Source: Candidatus Sulfopaludibacter sp. SbA3
Lineage (GTDB): Bacteria; Acidobacteriota; Terriglobia; Bryobacterales; Bryobacteraceae
DNA: 64,000 nucleotides
Direction of reading: 5' to 3'
NCBI GenBank assembly: GCA_945893365.1
Contig: CAMDED010000008.1
Coordinates: 1-64,000, forward strand
The notes under the pieces are model-generated. The model saw only the letters and a program-made list of their open reading frames with translations. It made no database searches and was not told the origin of the DNA. Below are positions 26,266 through 35,364 of the stretch, piece after piece; within the stretch, counting starts at the first letter, position 1, and every line of letters starts with the position of its first letter. The position numbers and the translations under genes are program-made.

Positions 26266-27297
26266 TTAGCGGCGGCTGACGCGCACAGGCTCCACCGCAA
26301 GCGTGAGCGCCATGGCCGCCCAGCTCGTTCCCGCCGATGAAATCCACTGGTCGTGTCCGTAGGGGAAGCCGCTCTCGAAGTACGGCTGGACGGGCAGGGA
26401 CCGCGTCTTCACGTGCCACGATCCGTCCTTCGCCTGCGTCTTCAGCAGGTACTCCATTCCGCGCAGATAGGCCGGATGACTCACCGCCACGCCGCCGCCG
26501 AGATGGAGGGCGTAGAGCGCCTCCCCCGTCGCGTAAGCATCGCTATCCATCGCTGGAAGCTGCGACCACCCGCCATCGGCCCGCTGCTTCGAAATCAGGC
26601 CGTTCGCGGATTTTTCGAGCGCCTCGCGGCTTGCCTTTCCCCACCCCAATCCAAGCAGATGGAAGGCCCGCTCCTGAGTCGAGTCCGGCTGCGATTCGAG
26701 AAGCCAGCCCACGGCGCGGGCAATTCTCTTCTCCGCCTCCGCGCGCTGGTTCGCCGGCGTGTAACGCTGCAAGGCATGTATCGAGAACGCGGTCGTGTTG
26801 AAATCGTCGTACGTCATCGGCGGACGGTTTCCGGCTGTCTGCCATCTTCCGTCGGGAGCTTGATTGGCGTTGAGATAGTGTATGAGCGCAGTCCTGCGGT
26901 CGTCGCCCGGTTTCTTCAACGCCGCATCGACGAACAGCCTGTATCCGACGGAATTCGCTCCGCCCACGGCCACCAGCTCGTAGATGCGCTCCGCGGGCGT
27001 CTCTTCCGCCTCGGGCGGAAGCTGGGCGTAACTCTTGCCCACCGCGATTCCCCGCTCGCGAGCCATGGCTTGCGCGGCCGCCGGCAGAAATTGGTTGTGG
27101 CAGGAATTGCAGCCTCCGCGTTTGATGAATTGCGGGCTGGTTTTTTCCAGTAAAGCGAGCCCCCGCACAACCGCATCGCGCACAGCCTCGGGCTTCGGCA
27201 GCTCCGCGGCGTTTGCGGAAACTGCGGCGGCAACCGCCAGCCCCACGGACAGCAAGCCGTTTCCGAGAACGGTCTGTAGTTTTCTTCCCTTCGTCAT
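26266..27297 (-). CDS. Secreted haem-binding, squalene-cyclase-like protein
   Basis: 343 residues with a signal peptide (to about 31, SANAA). One C-type haem motif, CNSCHNQ, lies at about residue 63. Several prenyltransferase/squalene-cyclase-type alpha-alpha repeats follow, each with the QW-like pattern ANQAPDGRWQ, SKQRADGGWSQLPAMDSDAY and KTQAKDGSWHVKTRS. The DXDD acid motif of true cyclases is not evident, so this is more likely a binding or redox scaffold. It lies between an ankyrin haem protein and the asparaginase in one orientation, which suggests a shared periplasmic process that is not identified. Confidence 0.78.
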   Translation of the reverse strand: MTKGRKLQTVLGNGLLSVGLAVAAAVSANAAELPKPEAVRDAVVRGLALLEKTSPQFIKRGGCNSCHNQFLPAAAQAMARERGIAVGKSYAQLPPEAEETPAERIYELVAVGGANSVGYRLFVDAALKKPGDDRRTALIHYLNANQAPDGRWQTAGNRPPMTYDDFNTTAFSIHALQRYTPANQRAEAEKRIARAVGWLLESQPDSTQERAFHLLGLGWGKASREALEKSANGLISKQRADGGWSQLPAMDSDAYATGEALYALHLGGGVAVSHPAYLRGMEYLLKTQAKDGSWHVKTRSLPVQPYFESGFPYGHDQWISSAGTSWAAMALTLAVEPVRVSRR

Positions 27298-27339
27298 CTC
27301 ATCGCTCCTGGATTTCTCGCGCTTCTTTTCTCACGTTCC

Positions 27340-28638
27340 CTAGTGGAGCAGGCGGACAATCTCCGTATCGCCCCTTTTGGCGGCCAGACTCAGCGCCGTT
27401 TCCCCTTCTCCGGTTGCCTTGACATCCGCACCCTTGGCCAGCAGCATCTTCACCACTTCGGCCTGCATCGACTCCGAATACGCCGCGTACATCAGCGGCG
27501 TGTACCCGCGATCGTCCTGCGTATCCACGCGCGCGCCCTTGTCGAGAAGCAGTTTGACGATATCCCTCGATCCCCAACTGGCGGCGATATCGAGCGCCGA
27601 GGCCCCGCGCTTGGTTCGCGCGTTGACATCCGCGCCGTGCTCGATCAGCAGTTTCACCGCGGCGAAATTACGGCTGCGGGCCGCGTCGAGCAGCGCTGTC
27701 GATCCGCTCTCCATCGTGACGTTGGCCTTCGCGCCTTTCGCCAGCAGGAGACGCAAAGATTCCACCGAGCCCGCGGCTGCCGCGTTCATCAACGTGGTGC
27801 GGCCCGCGAGGTCCTTCGCATTCGCGTCGGCGCCTTTGGCGAGAAGGATCGTCATCAAATCCGCTCCCGAAGGCTGCATGGCGGCAAGCATAAGCGGCGT
27901 GCGGCCCTCGACGGACCTGACGTTCGCATCCGCGCCGCGGTCAAGCAGCAATCTGACGGCTTCGACATTCGTGCTGGCCCACAACAGAGCGGTCGCGTCT
28001 CGATGGTTCTTCGCGTTCGGATCGGCGCCGGCGTCGAGCAGCATCCGCATCAACTCCACGCCGCCGAGCACAGTCGCGTGCATCAGGGCCGTCGCGTCTT
28101 GAGCGTCGCGGGCGTTGGCCAGAGACTTGTCGCCGCGCAGCATCTTGCGGACCGTGGCCGCGTCGCTTCGGCGGACAGCGTCGAGAAACGCCCTTACTTT
28201 CGGATCAAGCGGTTTTGCGGGCTTCTCGACTGCAAGGTCCAAGGGCGAATCCGGGAACTCGGCTCCCTGGTCGATCCAGGCCCGCAGGATGCCGATCTCC
28301 TCGGGCGCGAGCGGTCCGGTGGGCGGCATCTGAATGCCGGCGTCGGGGCCCGCCAGGCGCAGAATCAGTTTGCTGTCGGCGCTCCGGCCGGGCATGATCA
28401 CGGCTCCATAGTCGCCGCCCCGCAGCGCGTTCTGCCGCTTATCCAGACGCAGGCCGGACTGCTGCTGCGACTTACCGTGGCAACCGAGGCACTTGGCTTC
28501 GAAGATGGGCTTGACCTGCTTGTCGAAGTCGATGGGCCCACTCGCCGGCGGCGGCAATTTCGACGCGGCGTCCGCACGGGCGCCAGCCAAGACAAGAGCG
28601 GCGCAGGCAGCCGCAAGGGTGATTGAGCTTCGGATCAT
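27340..28638 (-). CDS. Secreted cytochrome c/ankyrin-repeat protein
   Basis: About 432 residues, start at MIRSSITLAAACAAL. A signal peptide precedes a planctomycete-type cytochrome domain (FDKQVKPIFEAKCLGCHGKS, with CXXCH, and RLAGPDAGIQMPPTGPL for the Met ligand region). Seven or eight ankyrin repeats follow (for example TALMHATVLGGVELMRMLLD, then AGADPNAKN; GRTPLMLAA; GYTPLMYAAYSESM). Ankyrin repeats bind proteins, so the haem domain may be tethered to a partner in the periplasm. This fusion is seen mainly in Solibacteres and Planctomycetes. It is probably first in the operon with the cyclase-like and asparaginase genes. Confidence 0.82.
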   Translation of the reverse strand: MIRSSITLAAACAALVLAGARADAASKLPPPASGPIDFDKQVKPIFEAKCLGCHGKSQQQSGLRLDKRQNALRGGDYGAVIMPGRSADSKLILRLAGPDAGIQMPPTGPLAPEEIGILRAWIDQGAEFPDSPLDLAVEKPAKPLDPKVRAFLDAVRRSDAATVRKMLRGDKSLANARDAQDATALMHATVLGGVELMRMLLDAGADPNAKNHRDATALLWASTNVEAVRLLLDRGADANVRSVEGRTPLMLAAMQPSGADLMTILLAKGADANAKDLAGRTTLMNAAAAGSVESLRLLLAKGAKANVTMESGSTALLDAARSRNFAAVKLLIEHGADVNARTKRGASALDIAASWGSRDIVKLLLDKGARVDTQDDRGYTPLMYAAYSESMQAEVVKMLLAKGADVKATGEGETALSLAAKRGDTEIVRLLH

Positions 28639-29455
28639 ACTGGACACCGACAGTATCACACCGTGACCTCTGGAACAAGCGGTACCCCTATCCACCCTGC
28701 CCAGCTTTTGCCTGACCGGCCGGGATCAATCCTGAACTACGCACGGCGCCTCATCGGTTCTTCCCGCGCCTCCCGTTTAGCCTACTCGTTGAACGCGCGG
28801 AGCCCTTAGAAATCACGCCCACTTCCGCAAGTGCCTGTGCATGCAGGTCAAGCCTTCCGTCCGGCCACGCGGCGGGTCAGGCGCCCGTCTCCCAAGGTTG
28901 TTGACTCGACGGCGATGTTAGCCTTGCCGAGAGATGAGCGCCGAAAGATGGGCCACCCGCCGCGTGCGTAGCCGAAGTCCTTTAGGAAGCCAAAGGCGGC
29001 GTAGTTCAGTTCCGCCGTTGCGTTTGGCGCTGCCCCGCGAAGACGACATCCTCCGCCCAGCTATCCTAGAAGCCAGCCGGAGAATTCCTATGCCGCTGCT
29101 ATCGCCGCCGCCTTGGCTAGGAGGGAAGGGGGAGCCCGATTACCGGCGATCCCGAGTTGCGAGAATTGAGCGACATGCTCTCCGTCGAGCGGATTGGTTG
29201 GTCTCTACCGTGAGCGCTGTAACTCCTGTGAATTTCGCCGCGCGCGAGGTCGGGCGCTCAGGGCAGCACGTCCCGCCCAATTCGTGGGGCGCTTGTTTGC
29301 ACCGCGAACGGGAGATCGTAGGCAGATTGGATGGCCAGTAGGGCGTCTTTTCGGCACAAGTCAAAACGCAGCGCCAGTCCGGCGGAAGCGGCTGCCAGTT
29401 TCTCCATCCGACTGCCAGTTAACGCCGGTCAGGCGCCAACTGGAAACCGGCGACA
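28639..29455 (+). other. Gene-poor region with no supportable gene
   Basis: About 817 bases, the longest gene-poor stretch of the window. Short frames exist on both strands but none has a Shine-Dalgarno, family motif or plausible amino-acid composition. It borders the nonsense-interrupted small gene at 29456-29794, which suggests a degenerating accessory zone. Confidence 0.5.
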
Positions 29456-29794
29456 TCACTTTCGGAAACCCGAGTTCAACTTTGTTTTCCGCTCTTCCAA
29501 GGCGGCAATCTGGGTCTTCAACCGTTTCAACTCACGGTTGATGCGCGCCAGTTCCGTCGTCGCCTGGAGATTCCGCAGGTGTTTGTCCCCGTGCTTCTTC
29601 CGGACGAGCGTTTCCACCTCGCGCCGGAGAAGCCGCAGCCAGGGGTTCCCGTGCATGGAGGCTTCCCTTTAGTGGAGCTTGCCAGCCCGGATCGCACGGA
29701 TGATTTCGTCCTGCTCCAGCCCGAACTCCTCTCGCGCGGTCTTGTCGCTCAGGGTCGCTCCCTTACGCTGCCATTCCGAATCGAAGTCGTCCAT
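29456..29794 (-). pseudogene. Small conserved gene interrupted by one in-frame TAA
   Basis: MDDFDSEWQRKGATLSDKTA opens a 41-codon segment ending AIRAGKLH at TAA (29669-29671). The same frame continues without a break as REASMHGNPWLRLLRREVET, then a basic helix RKKHGDKHLRNLQATTE and a coiled coil ARINRELKRLKTQIAALEER. The codon before REAS is where a Tyr (TAT/TAC) would be expected, so a single base change explains the stop. The rejoined product would be 112 residues. I recognise the general pattern as a small widespread conserved protein but not its function. An ATG (29656) could restart the second half. Confidence 0.65.
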
Positions 29795-30068
29795 AGGTCC
29801 GCCCCCACTGACGTCACCGCCCGATTCCCTTGCTCCTCTGTATGGCCGCCCTCGTCCGCCGACGTCCGAAGCGAATACCCGATGCCATTCAACGACGTGC
29901 GGCACCCTCGATATCGCGCGGGCCCGCGGCAATAGCGCGCTTTCCATTCCACGATAGCGTCCAACGCGGATCGGATGCCGTGCGCGCGGCCCTGCCACCC
30001 TTTTGCGCTTCCAGCCGGTGGGAGGTTGAAATGAACATCCGATGGTCCAACTTTCTTCGACTCAGGGC

Positions 30069-32300
30069 CTACTCCCGCCGGCTGAGACGGGTCCATCGCA
30101 GCAATTCCTCGCTGAGGGTGTTCAAGCTGTTCGTAATGCGGTCCGTCTCGATGACGACAAGATCGTAGCGCCCGTTAGTCCTAAGAACGGCGGAATCGCC
30201 CGAATGAATCAGCGCGTGATGGCGCTCACGAAGGAGGGGGAGGACGCCGCTGTCGATCGGCGAGCCGCGCAGCGCCGCGGCAAGATAGTACACGGTCAGC
30301 TCAACTGCGTTTGCGAACCGTTCGAACGCCTCGCCTTCGGAGCCCGGATTCCTGGCTGACAACCCGGCTTCGAGCGCCATCGCGGCGTGTACAAACCGGT
30401 GCGAACTTGCCTGCATCGCGCCAAGAAGGCTGAGGCTCTCCGGCGGAGTCCCGGGCTCGGCGCTCAAACGATCGATGGACGCTTCGAGGTTCGAGCGCGC
30501 CAGCCGCGCCGCGATCCGGGTGCGGTCAAGTTCGTGTGGGCCAAGCGCATCCTGGCCCAGGTAGCATTCCCGAATGGCTCGGAAGTAGAGCCTGTAAGCG
30601 TCGAGCATCCGTGCCAGGGTCTCCGCCACCTGAGTTCGCTCCCAGGTGGGCCACAGCCAATAGGCCAGGAGGGCGACGGCGCCTCCGGCGGCGGTATTTA
30701 CTCCGCGCGCGGCCATTACCGCATAGGGGTCGTCCGCGCGAAGAAGCGCAACCAGGATTACGATCAGCGCGGTAATGGCGGTAACGAAAATGCCGTAATT
30801 CGCAGGGCCAAGACAACGCAGCACGAATGTCAGCGTCCCAGCTAGCGCCACCTGGGCGGCAATGGCCCGCGGCAGCGCGTAAAACAAGCCTGTGGCCAGG
30901 AGGATCCCCGCGAGTGTGCCCGCCAGCCGCAGAACGCCTCTGCTGAACGTCGCCGTAAAGTCCGGCTTGAGGACGATCGCCACAGTCATGGGAAACCAGT
31001 AGGGCCGGCCCAGTCCGGCGAAGCGTGCAATGGCATCGCCAATCGCGACGCAGACGGCGAGCCGTGTGGCGTGGCGAAACGCAGCGGATTCCGGTCTCAA
31101 ATTGGCGCGAAGCGTCGCTAGGGCTCCGCTCAACCGGAGGCTCGCCGGGGTTTTGGCCTCGCGGCGTTCGAAAGCCTCGCGGCCGGAGGGAGTGTAGAAG
31201 GCGGCCATGTCGGCGGCGGAGCGAAGCTGGCCTGTGACGGCAGCCATCTGTGCGCTCGCCTCGAGCGTCATCGCTGTACGTTCAGGTGACGCTGTGCGCT
31301 CGAGCGACGGCATACTTTCAAGCGACGCCGTACTCCCGGGCAGCGCCTCCCCCCGGTATTCACGGAGCGCTTCGGTGAGTTCGTCGAGGCTTTGCAGGCA
31401 CTCAGGCGCAGCCTTCGCCGTCTCGCCGGACAGCAAGGAATTGCCGATCGTGCCGAGCAGGCGCGCGCAGATGCCGAAGTAGCGATTCACGATCGCGCCT
31501 TCCGCCGCCTCCGGATGCTCCCGCACCATCCGGCCCCGATACCGGCGCAGCGCGAGAAGGCCAAGCCGCAGGCGCTCGGCTTGCCGGAGCAGCAGCCGGA
31601 AACGCTCGCCCTCAATCGAATGCTCCCGGTCAAGCGACGTCAGAGAGTCCTGAGCGGCCGTACTTTGTTCACTTGCCGGAGGGGCTTGCGTCACCTCGAG
31701 GGGCGCCGCTGCGTTCCGCGCAAGCTCGAGGTAGAATTCCCCGATCGCACGCCGTATCGCGGCGTACCGCCGGAAGGGCCAGGAAATCAAAGCCAAAAAA
31801 GTTTGAAGCAGTCCACCCAGTAAGGCCAGCAAACCGGAGTACATCGCAGCCTCCGCGGACATCGGGAATGCCGCGAAGACTACCAGCGTCACCATGCTGA
31901 GTACGCCCAGATCCGCGACGCCAGGGCCAAGTGCGACTAGCATTCCACCCACAAAAGCCCAAACCGCGGTCAGGGGAACCATGAGTGCATGGTTCCGTCC
32001 GAAGCAGCCGCCCGCAAACACCGCGATCGCCACCAGGAAGCTTGCGGCCAACATGCGCCGGGCCCGGACGATGTGAGGCTCATGGCTATCCGAATAGGAG
32101 ACGTTCAGCGCCCCGGTGCTCATCGCCAACCCGAGCGGGACCGAGCCGAGAGCGGCGCCCGCGGCCAAGGGCAGAACCACCCCGATGGTATTCCTCAAAG
32201 CCAGCCAAGGGGACACTTTGTCGGCCTGGAAGCGAACCAGTATCCGCCAGAAAGCCGCCCAGGCGGCTGGCGTCGACGGCCGCGCGGCGGACGCTATCAT
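30069..32300 (-). CDS. FUSC-family (YccS/aromatic exporter-like) membrane protein
   Basis: A 743-residue protein with two membrane halves of about six helices each (LALRNTIGVVLPLAAGAALG near the start; ATRLAVCVAIGDAIARFAGL near residue 415), separated and followed by large cytoplasmic helical domains. This is the FUSC architecture shared by YccS, AaeB and fusaric-acid resistance proteins, which export aromatic acids. FRHATRLAVC... and GRPYWFPMTVAIVLKPDFTA are family hallmarks. The linker at about 310-350 repeats S-L-E-R-like units (SLESMPSLERTASPERTAM). The substrate is unknown. No membrane-fusion partner is adjacent. Confidence 0.82.
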   Translation of the reverse strand: MIASAARPSTPAAWAAFWRILVRFQADKVSPWLALRNTIGVVLPLAAGAALGSVPLGLAMSTGALNVSYSDSHEPHIVRARRMLAASFLVAIAVFAGGCFGRNHALMVPLTAVWAFVGGMLVALGPGVADLGVLSMVTLVVFAAFPMSAEAAMYSGLLALLGGLLQTFLALISWPFRRYAAIRRAIGEFYLELARNAAAPLEVTQAPPASEQSTAAQDSLTSLDREHSIEGERFRLLLRQAERLRLGLLALRRYRGRMVREHPEAAEGAIVNRYFGICARLLGTIGNSLLSGETAKAAPECLQSLDELTEALREYRGEALPGSTASLESMPSLERTASPERTAMTLEASAQMAAVTGQLRSAADMAAFYTPSGREAFERREAKTPASLRLSGALATLRANLRPESAAFRHATRLAVCVAIGDAIARFAGLGRPYWFPMTVAIVLKPDFTATFSRGVLRLAGTLAGILLATGLFYALPRAIAAQVALAGTLTFVLRCLGPANYGIFVTAITALIVILVALLRADDPYAVMAARGVNTAAGGAVALLAYWLWPTWERTQVAETLARMLDAYRLYFRAIRECYLGQDALGPHELDRTRIAARLARSNLEASIDRLSAEPGTPPESLSLLGAMQASSHRFVHAAMALEAGLSARNPGSEGEAFERFANAVELTVYYLAAALRGSPIDSGVLPLLRERHHALIHSGDSAVLRTNGRYDLVVIETDRITNSLNTLSEELLRWTRLSRRE

Positions 32301-32316
32301 TTTGCCGGACTCGGAA

Positions 32317-33126
32317 TCAATCGTAGACCATGTGCAAGATCTTCTTCAAGTCCTCCCATGCCTCCCGTTTGGCGTTCTGATTGTAGGGGCGGAGCAGGTA
32401 GGACGGGTGGTATGTCACCATCACCGGAATCCCGTTCCACTTCTGCCAGTGCCCGCGCAGGCGGGTCACGCCCTCCGTCCGGCCGAGCAGCGCGCGCGAC
32501 GCGGTGCCGCCCAGTGCGCAGATCGCCTTGGGCCGAATCGACGAAAGCTGCCGGAACAGAAATTGTCCGCAAATCTCCATTTCGTCCGGTTCGGGCGTGC
32601 GGTTCTCCGGCGGACGGCACTTGACCACATTGCAGATGTACACGTCTTTCCGGAGGATCGGAATGCCTTCTTTCGAAGCCGTGTTCTCGATCATTTGCGT
32701 GAGCAACTGGCCAGCGCGCCCGACGAACGGGAAGCCCTGCGCATCTTCGTCCGCGCCCGGGCCTTCGCCGACAAAGACGAGCTTCGCGCGCTCGTCGCCG
32801 GATCCAAAGACGATCTTCTTGCGCCCCGTATGCAAGCGGCACCGCTTGCAGTCGCCGATGTCTTCCAGGATCTTGAACAGCGTGTCGCTCTCAGGGGCAA
32901 GTCCGGGCAGTACCATAATTGGCGGGGATTCGTGTTGAGTCTCGAGCCGGGGTTCCGGTGAGGTCTTGAGTAAAGGATCGAGTTGGCTCTCGATCGGATA
33001 CACCGGTTCAGGGTTGCGTGCAGGCGCGGCGGCAGCCTCAACGGCGCGAGTCTCACGCCGGTAGATCGTTTTAAAGCCGAGGTCGCGGTAAAACTCCAGG
33101 CGGCGGCGAAGTTCCACCGGGGTCAT
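32317..33126 (-). CDS. Family 4 uracil-DNA glycosylase
   Basis: A 269-residue UDG of the iron-sulphur type found in thermophiles and many soil bacteria. The linker of about 25-75 is variable and proline-rich. The catalytic domain has the cluster ligands CKRCRLHTGRKKIVFGSGD, motif A GEGPGADEDAQGFPFVGRAG, ICNVVKCRPPENRTP and motif B VTYHPSYLLR. It removes uracil from DNA arising by cytosine deamination or dUTP incorporation. Its start overlaps the stop of coaBC (ATGA), so the two are translationally coupled. Confidence 0.93.
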   Translation of the reverse strand: MTPVELRRRLEFYRDLGFKTIYRRETRAVEAAAAPARNPEPVYPIESQLDPLLKTSPEPRLETQHESPPIMVLPGLAPESDTLFKILEDIGDCKRCRLHTGRKKIVFGSGDERAKLVFVGEGPGADEDAQGFPFVGRAGQLLTQMIENTASKEGIPILRKDVYICNVVKCRPPENRTPEPDEMEICGQFLFRQLSSIRPKAICALGGTASRALLGRTEGVTRLRGHWQKWNGIPVMVTYHPSYLLRPYNQNAKREAWEDLKKILHMVYD

Positions 33127-34334
33127 TGGCGCGCGTGGAGCGCTTGGCGGAGCCGAAGCGCCTCATCGAAAATGCGGTCCGCAATTGCGCGCTTTGAAGC
33201 CCGCTCCACAGGCACCGTCTCGCCGGTTCGCAGGGCGAGAACGACCTCGTTCTCGTCGGAATCGAAGCCTAACGCGCCGCCAACCAGATTCCCTACAATC
33301 ATGTCGCAGTTCTTGGTTTCGAGCTTGCGGTGCGCCTCTCGATTCAGATTCTCAGTCTCAGCCGCGAAACCAATCAGCAGGCGGTCGCCTTTCCGGCGGC
33401 CAAGCTCGGAAAGAATGTCGGGCGTCGGGTCGAGTTCAAGGGTAAGCCGCGCCGCCGTCTTCTTGATCTTCTGCTCCGGCGGACGGGAAACGTGAAAATC
33501 GGCGACGGCCGCCGACTTCACGATGATCGTCGCTTTATCCAGGCGGTCCAGAACCGCCGCCCGCATCTCGTTGGCCGTGCGGACCGGCACCAGAGTAACG
33601 TCGCGCGGGGCTTGAATGTGAACCGGGCCGGAAACCAGGATGACGCGCGCTCCCCGTGCCCGGGCGGCTTCAGCGATGGCATACCCCATCTTCCCGCTGG
33701 AGCGGTTGGTCAGATAGCGAACCGGATCGATGGGCTCCTGCGTCGGCCCGGCGGTCACGAGAACGGTTTCCCCTTCTAGATCGGACCGCCGGTTCCCTTC
33801 CGCGAGCACCGCTCTTGCGATCGCGTCCGGCGAGGCGAGCCGCCCGGCGCCGGTCATGCCGCATGCGAGATAACCTTCCTCCGGCTCGACGATGCGGTGG
33901 CCCCGGTCGCGGAGACGCTTCACGTTTTCCCGCGTGGCCGGATGCAGCCACATGTTGGTGTTCATCGCGGGCGCGAGGATCACCGGACCCGTGAACGCCA
34001 GATAAGCCGTCGTGAGAAAATCGTCAGCCAGTCCGTTGGCGAACTTCGCGAGAAGATCGGCCGTTGCGGGGGCAACGGCGAACAGGCCGTTCTCCTGAGC
34101 CACGGCGATATGTTCGACGGCGCTCGACAGAGTGGCGTCGCCGGACGCCGAGGAAAACAGGTCTGTGATCACCTTGCGGCCGGTGAGAGCCGCAAAGGTG
34201 AGTGGACGGACAAATTCCTGCGCGGCGGCGGTCATCACGACCTGGACACGGGCCCCACCCTCCATCAGCGCGCGGGCTAATTCCGCTGCCTTGTAGGCCG
34301 CAATGCCCCCGCCGACTCCGAGCAGGACGTTCAT
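33123..34334 (-). CDS. coaBC: Bifunctional phosphopantothenoylcysteine synthetase/decarboxylase
   Basis: A 403-residue CoaBC making 4'-phosphopantetheine for coenzyme A. The N-terminal flavin-dependent CoaC domain shows GVGGGIAAYKAAELARAL, the active-site His in AVEHIAVAQ, PAMNTNMWLHPATREN and the catalytic Cys in YLACGMTGAGRL. The CTP-dependent CoaB domain follows with VTAGPTQEPIDPVRYLTNRS, SGKMGYAIAEAA and VKSAAVADFHVS. The length is typical. It lies between a REP-like palindrome upstream and the UDG gene downstream. Confidence 0.95.
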   Translation of the reverse strand: MNVLLGVGGGIAAYKAAELARALMEGGARVQVVMTAAAQEFVRPLTFAALTGRKVITDLFSSASGDATLSSAVEHIAVAQENGLFAVAPATADLLAKFANGLADDFLTTAYLAFTGPVILAPAMNTNMWLHPATRENVKRLRDRGHRIVEPEEGYLACGMTGAGRLASPDAIARAVLAEGNRRSDLEGETVLVTAGPTQEPIDPVRYLTNRSSGKMGYAIAEAARARGARVILVSGPVHIQAPRDVTLVPVRTANEMRAAVLDRLDKATIIVKSAAVADFHVSRPPEQKIKKTAARLTLELDPTPDILSELGRRKGDRLLIGFAAETENLNREAHRKLETKNCDMIVGNLVGGALGFDSDENEVVLALRTGETVPVERASKRAIADRIFDEALRLRQALHARQ

Positions 34335-34342
34335 TGCATGGT

Positions 34343-34423
34343 GGTGGGGCAGGCCATCGTCGTTTGTGGCCTGCCGTTTGCGCGGTAGAAGGCAGGCGAC
34401 GAATGATGATCGCCTGCCCCACC
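34343..34423. repeat. REPIN-like 81-bp imperfect palindrome
   Basis: Terminal arms GGTGGGGCAGGC (34343-34354) and GCCTGCCCCACC (34412-34423) are exact inverted repeats. The inside holds a second pair, GCCTGCC and GGCAGGC, and an imperfect extension through CATCGTCGTTTGTG / GACGAATGATGATC. The paired-palindrome layout is that of REP doublets. It lies between rpoZ and coaBC. Confidence 0.7.
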
Positions 34424-34460
34424 GGCTGCCGGTTGCAACAGTTGTTTCACTCCAAGTCCC

Positions 34461-34721
34461 TTAAACAGCCTCGGGCGACGGAGCCTCGGGTAGACCGATT
34501 CCAAACAACTCGTACTTCACCAGGCCGCGGCGCACTTCTTCGATTGCGATCACGGTGGACTTCTTCGAAGTGCTTGGCAGGAAGGGCCGCGATCCGCCCT
34601 GGAGTTGCCTCGCGCGCTTGGCGGCGACGATGATGAACCGGTAAATGCTGGCTTCCGGATCGTCCGGAATTACGCAGTAGGCGCTCGCTTTGATATCCGC
34701 TTCCGAGATGATCTTTTTCAC
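34461..34721 (-). CDS. rpoZ: RNA polymerase omega subunit
   Basis: An 86-residue RpoZ-like protein. SIYRFIIVAAKRARQLQGGS is the conserved core that wraps the beta-prime subunit, and STVIAIEEVRRGLVKYE follows. Acidobacterial omega is longer at the ends than the E. coli form. It sits right after gmk, the usual genomic arrangement (gmk-rpoZ-coaBC), and is transcribed with it; the gap to gmk is only ten bases. Confidence 0.9.
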   Translation of the reverse strand: MKKIISEADIKASAYCVIPDDPEASIYRFIIVAAKRARQLQGGSRPFLPSTSKKSTVIAIEEVRRGLVKYELFGIGLPEAPSPEAV

Positions 34722-34731
34722 GTAAATCCTT

Positions 34732-35364
34732 TTACTGCAGGGCTTCCGCCTCGAACGTCGCCAGAATCGGACTGATCCGGTCTTCCATTCGCGCCCGCCG
34801 GGCGCGTTCGGCCGTTACGATAGCCGCCAGGGTCCGCACGGACGGCTCAACCTCAGTGTTAATCAGCACATAATCGTATGCGCTGTAATTCCGGATCTCC
34901 TTCGCGGCATCCGCCAACCGCCGCCGAATAACTTCGTCCGTATCCTCGGAACGGGCTCTCAACCTCTGTTCCAGAATCTGACGGGACGGCGCCAGAACGA
35001 AAATCGAAACCGCTTCGGGAATCCGTACCTTCAATTGTGCCGCACCTTGTACGTCAATGTCGAGTACCAGGTCCAGCCCGCGGGATCCGGCTTCTTCGAG
35101 AGCGGACCGGTTGGTGCCGTAGTAGTTGCCGAAAACATTGGCGTATTCGAGGAACTCGCCGCGGTTTATCCGATCCTCGAACTCGCCGCGTCCGATGAAA
35201 TGGTAGTGCTCTCCGGGCTTCTCATTGCCTCTGGGGGGCCGCGTCGTGTACGAAATGGAGAAGCTCAACCCCGGGACGCCGCTCATGAGCCGGCTGACGA
35301 GCGTGGATTTTCCCGACCCCGAGGGCGCCGAGATAATGAACACCGAGGTGGGGGACGACTTCAT
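34732..35364 (-). CDS. gmk: Guanylate kinase
   Basis: A 210-residue enzyme phosphorylating GMP to GDP with ATP. The P-loop SAPSGSGKSTLVSRLM is near the N-terminus, followed by SISYTTRPPRGNEKPGEHYH (GMP-binding), EYANVFGNYYGTNRSALEEA and the lid and DIDVQGAAQLKVRIP. Its start overlaps the yicC stop (ATGA, 35361-35364). The YicC-Gmk-RpoZ-CoaBC order is a widely conserved bacterial cluster, which supports the calls for all four. Confidence 0.96.
   Translation of the reverse strand: MKSSPTSVFIISAPSGSGKSTLVSRLMSGVPGLSFSISYTTRPPRGNEKPGEHYHFIGRGEFEDRINRGEFLEYANVFGNYYGTNRSALEEAGSRGLDLVLDIDVQGAAQLKVRIPEAVSIFVLAPSRQILEQRLRARSEDTDEVIRRRLADAAKEIRNYSAYDYVLINTEVEPSVRTLAAIVTAERARRARMEDRISPILATFEAEALQ

Noticed and set aside
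28934-29341. Possible PIN or HTH remnant in the gene-poor stretch
   Set aside because: No catalytic acids or recognisable motif in any frame; likely degenerate non-coding DNA.
29749-30096. Minus-strand frame ending over the nonsense-interrupted gene
   Set aside because: Contains a regular-looking stretch (EWKARYCRGPARYRGCRT) but overlaps the FUSC end and lacks a start signal; I could not place it in any family.
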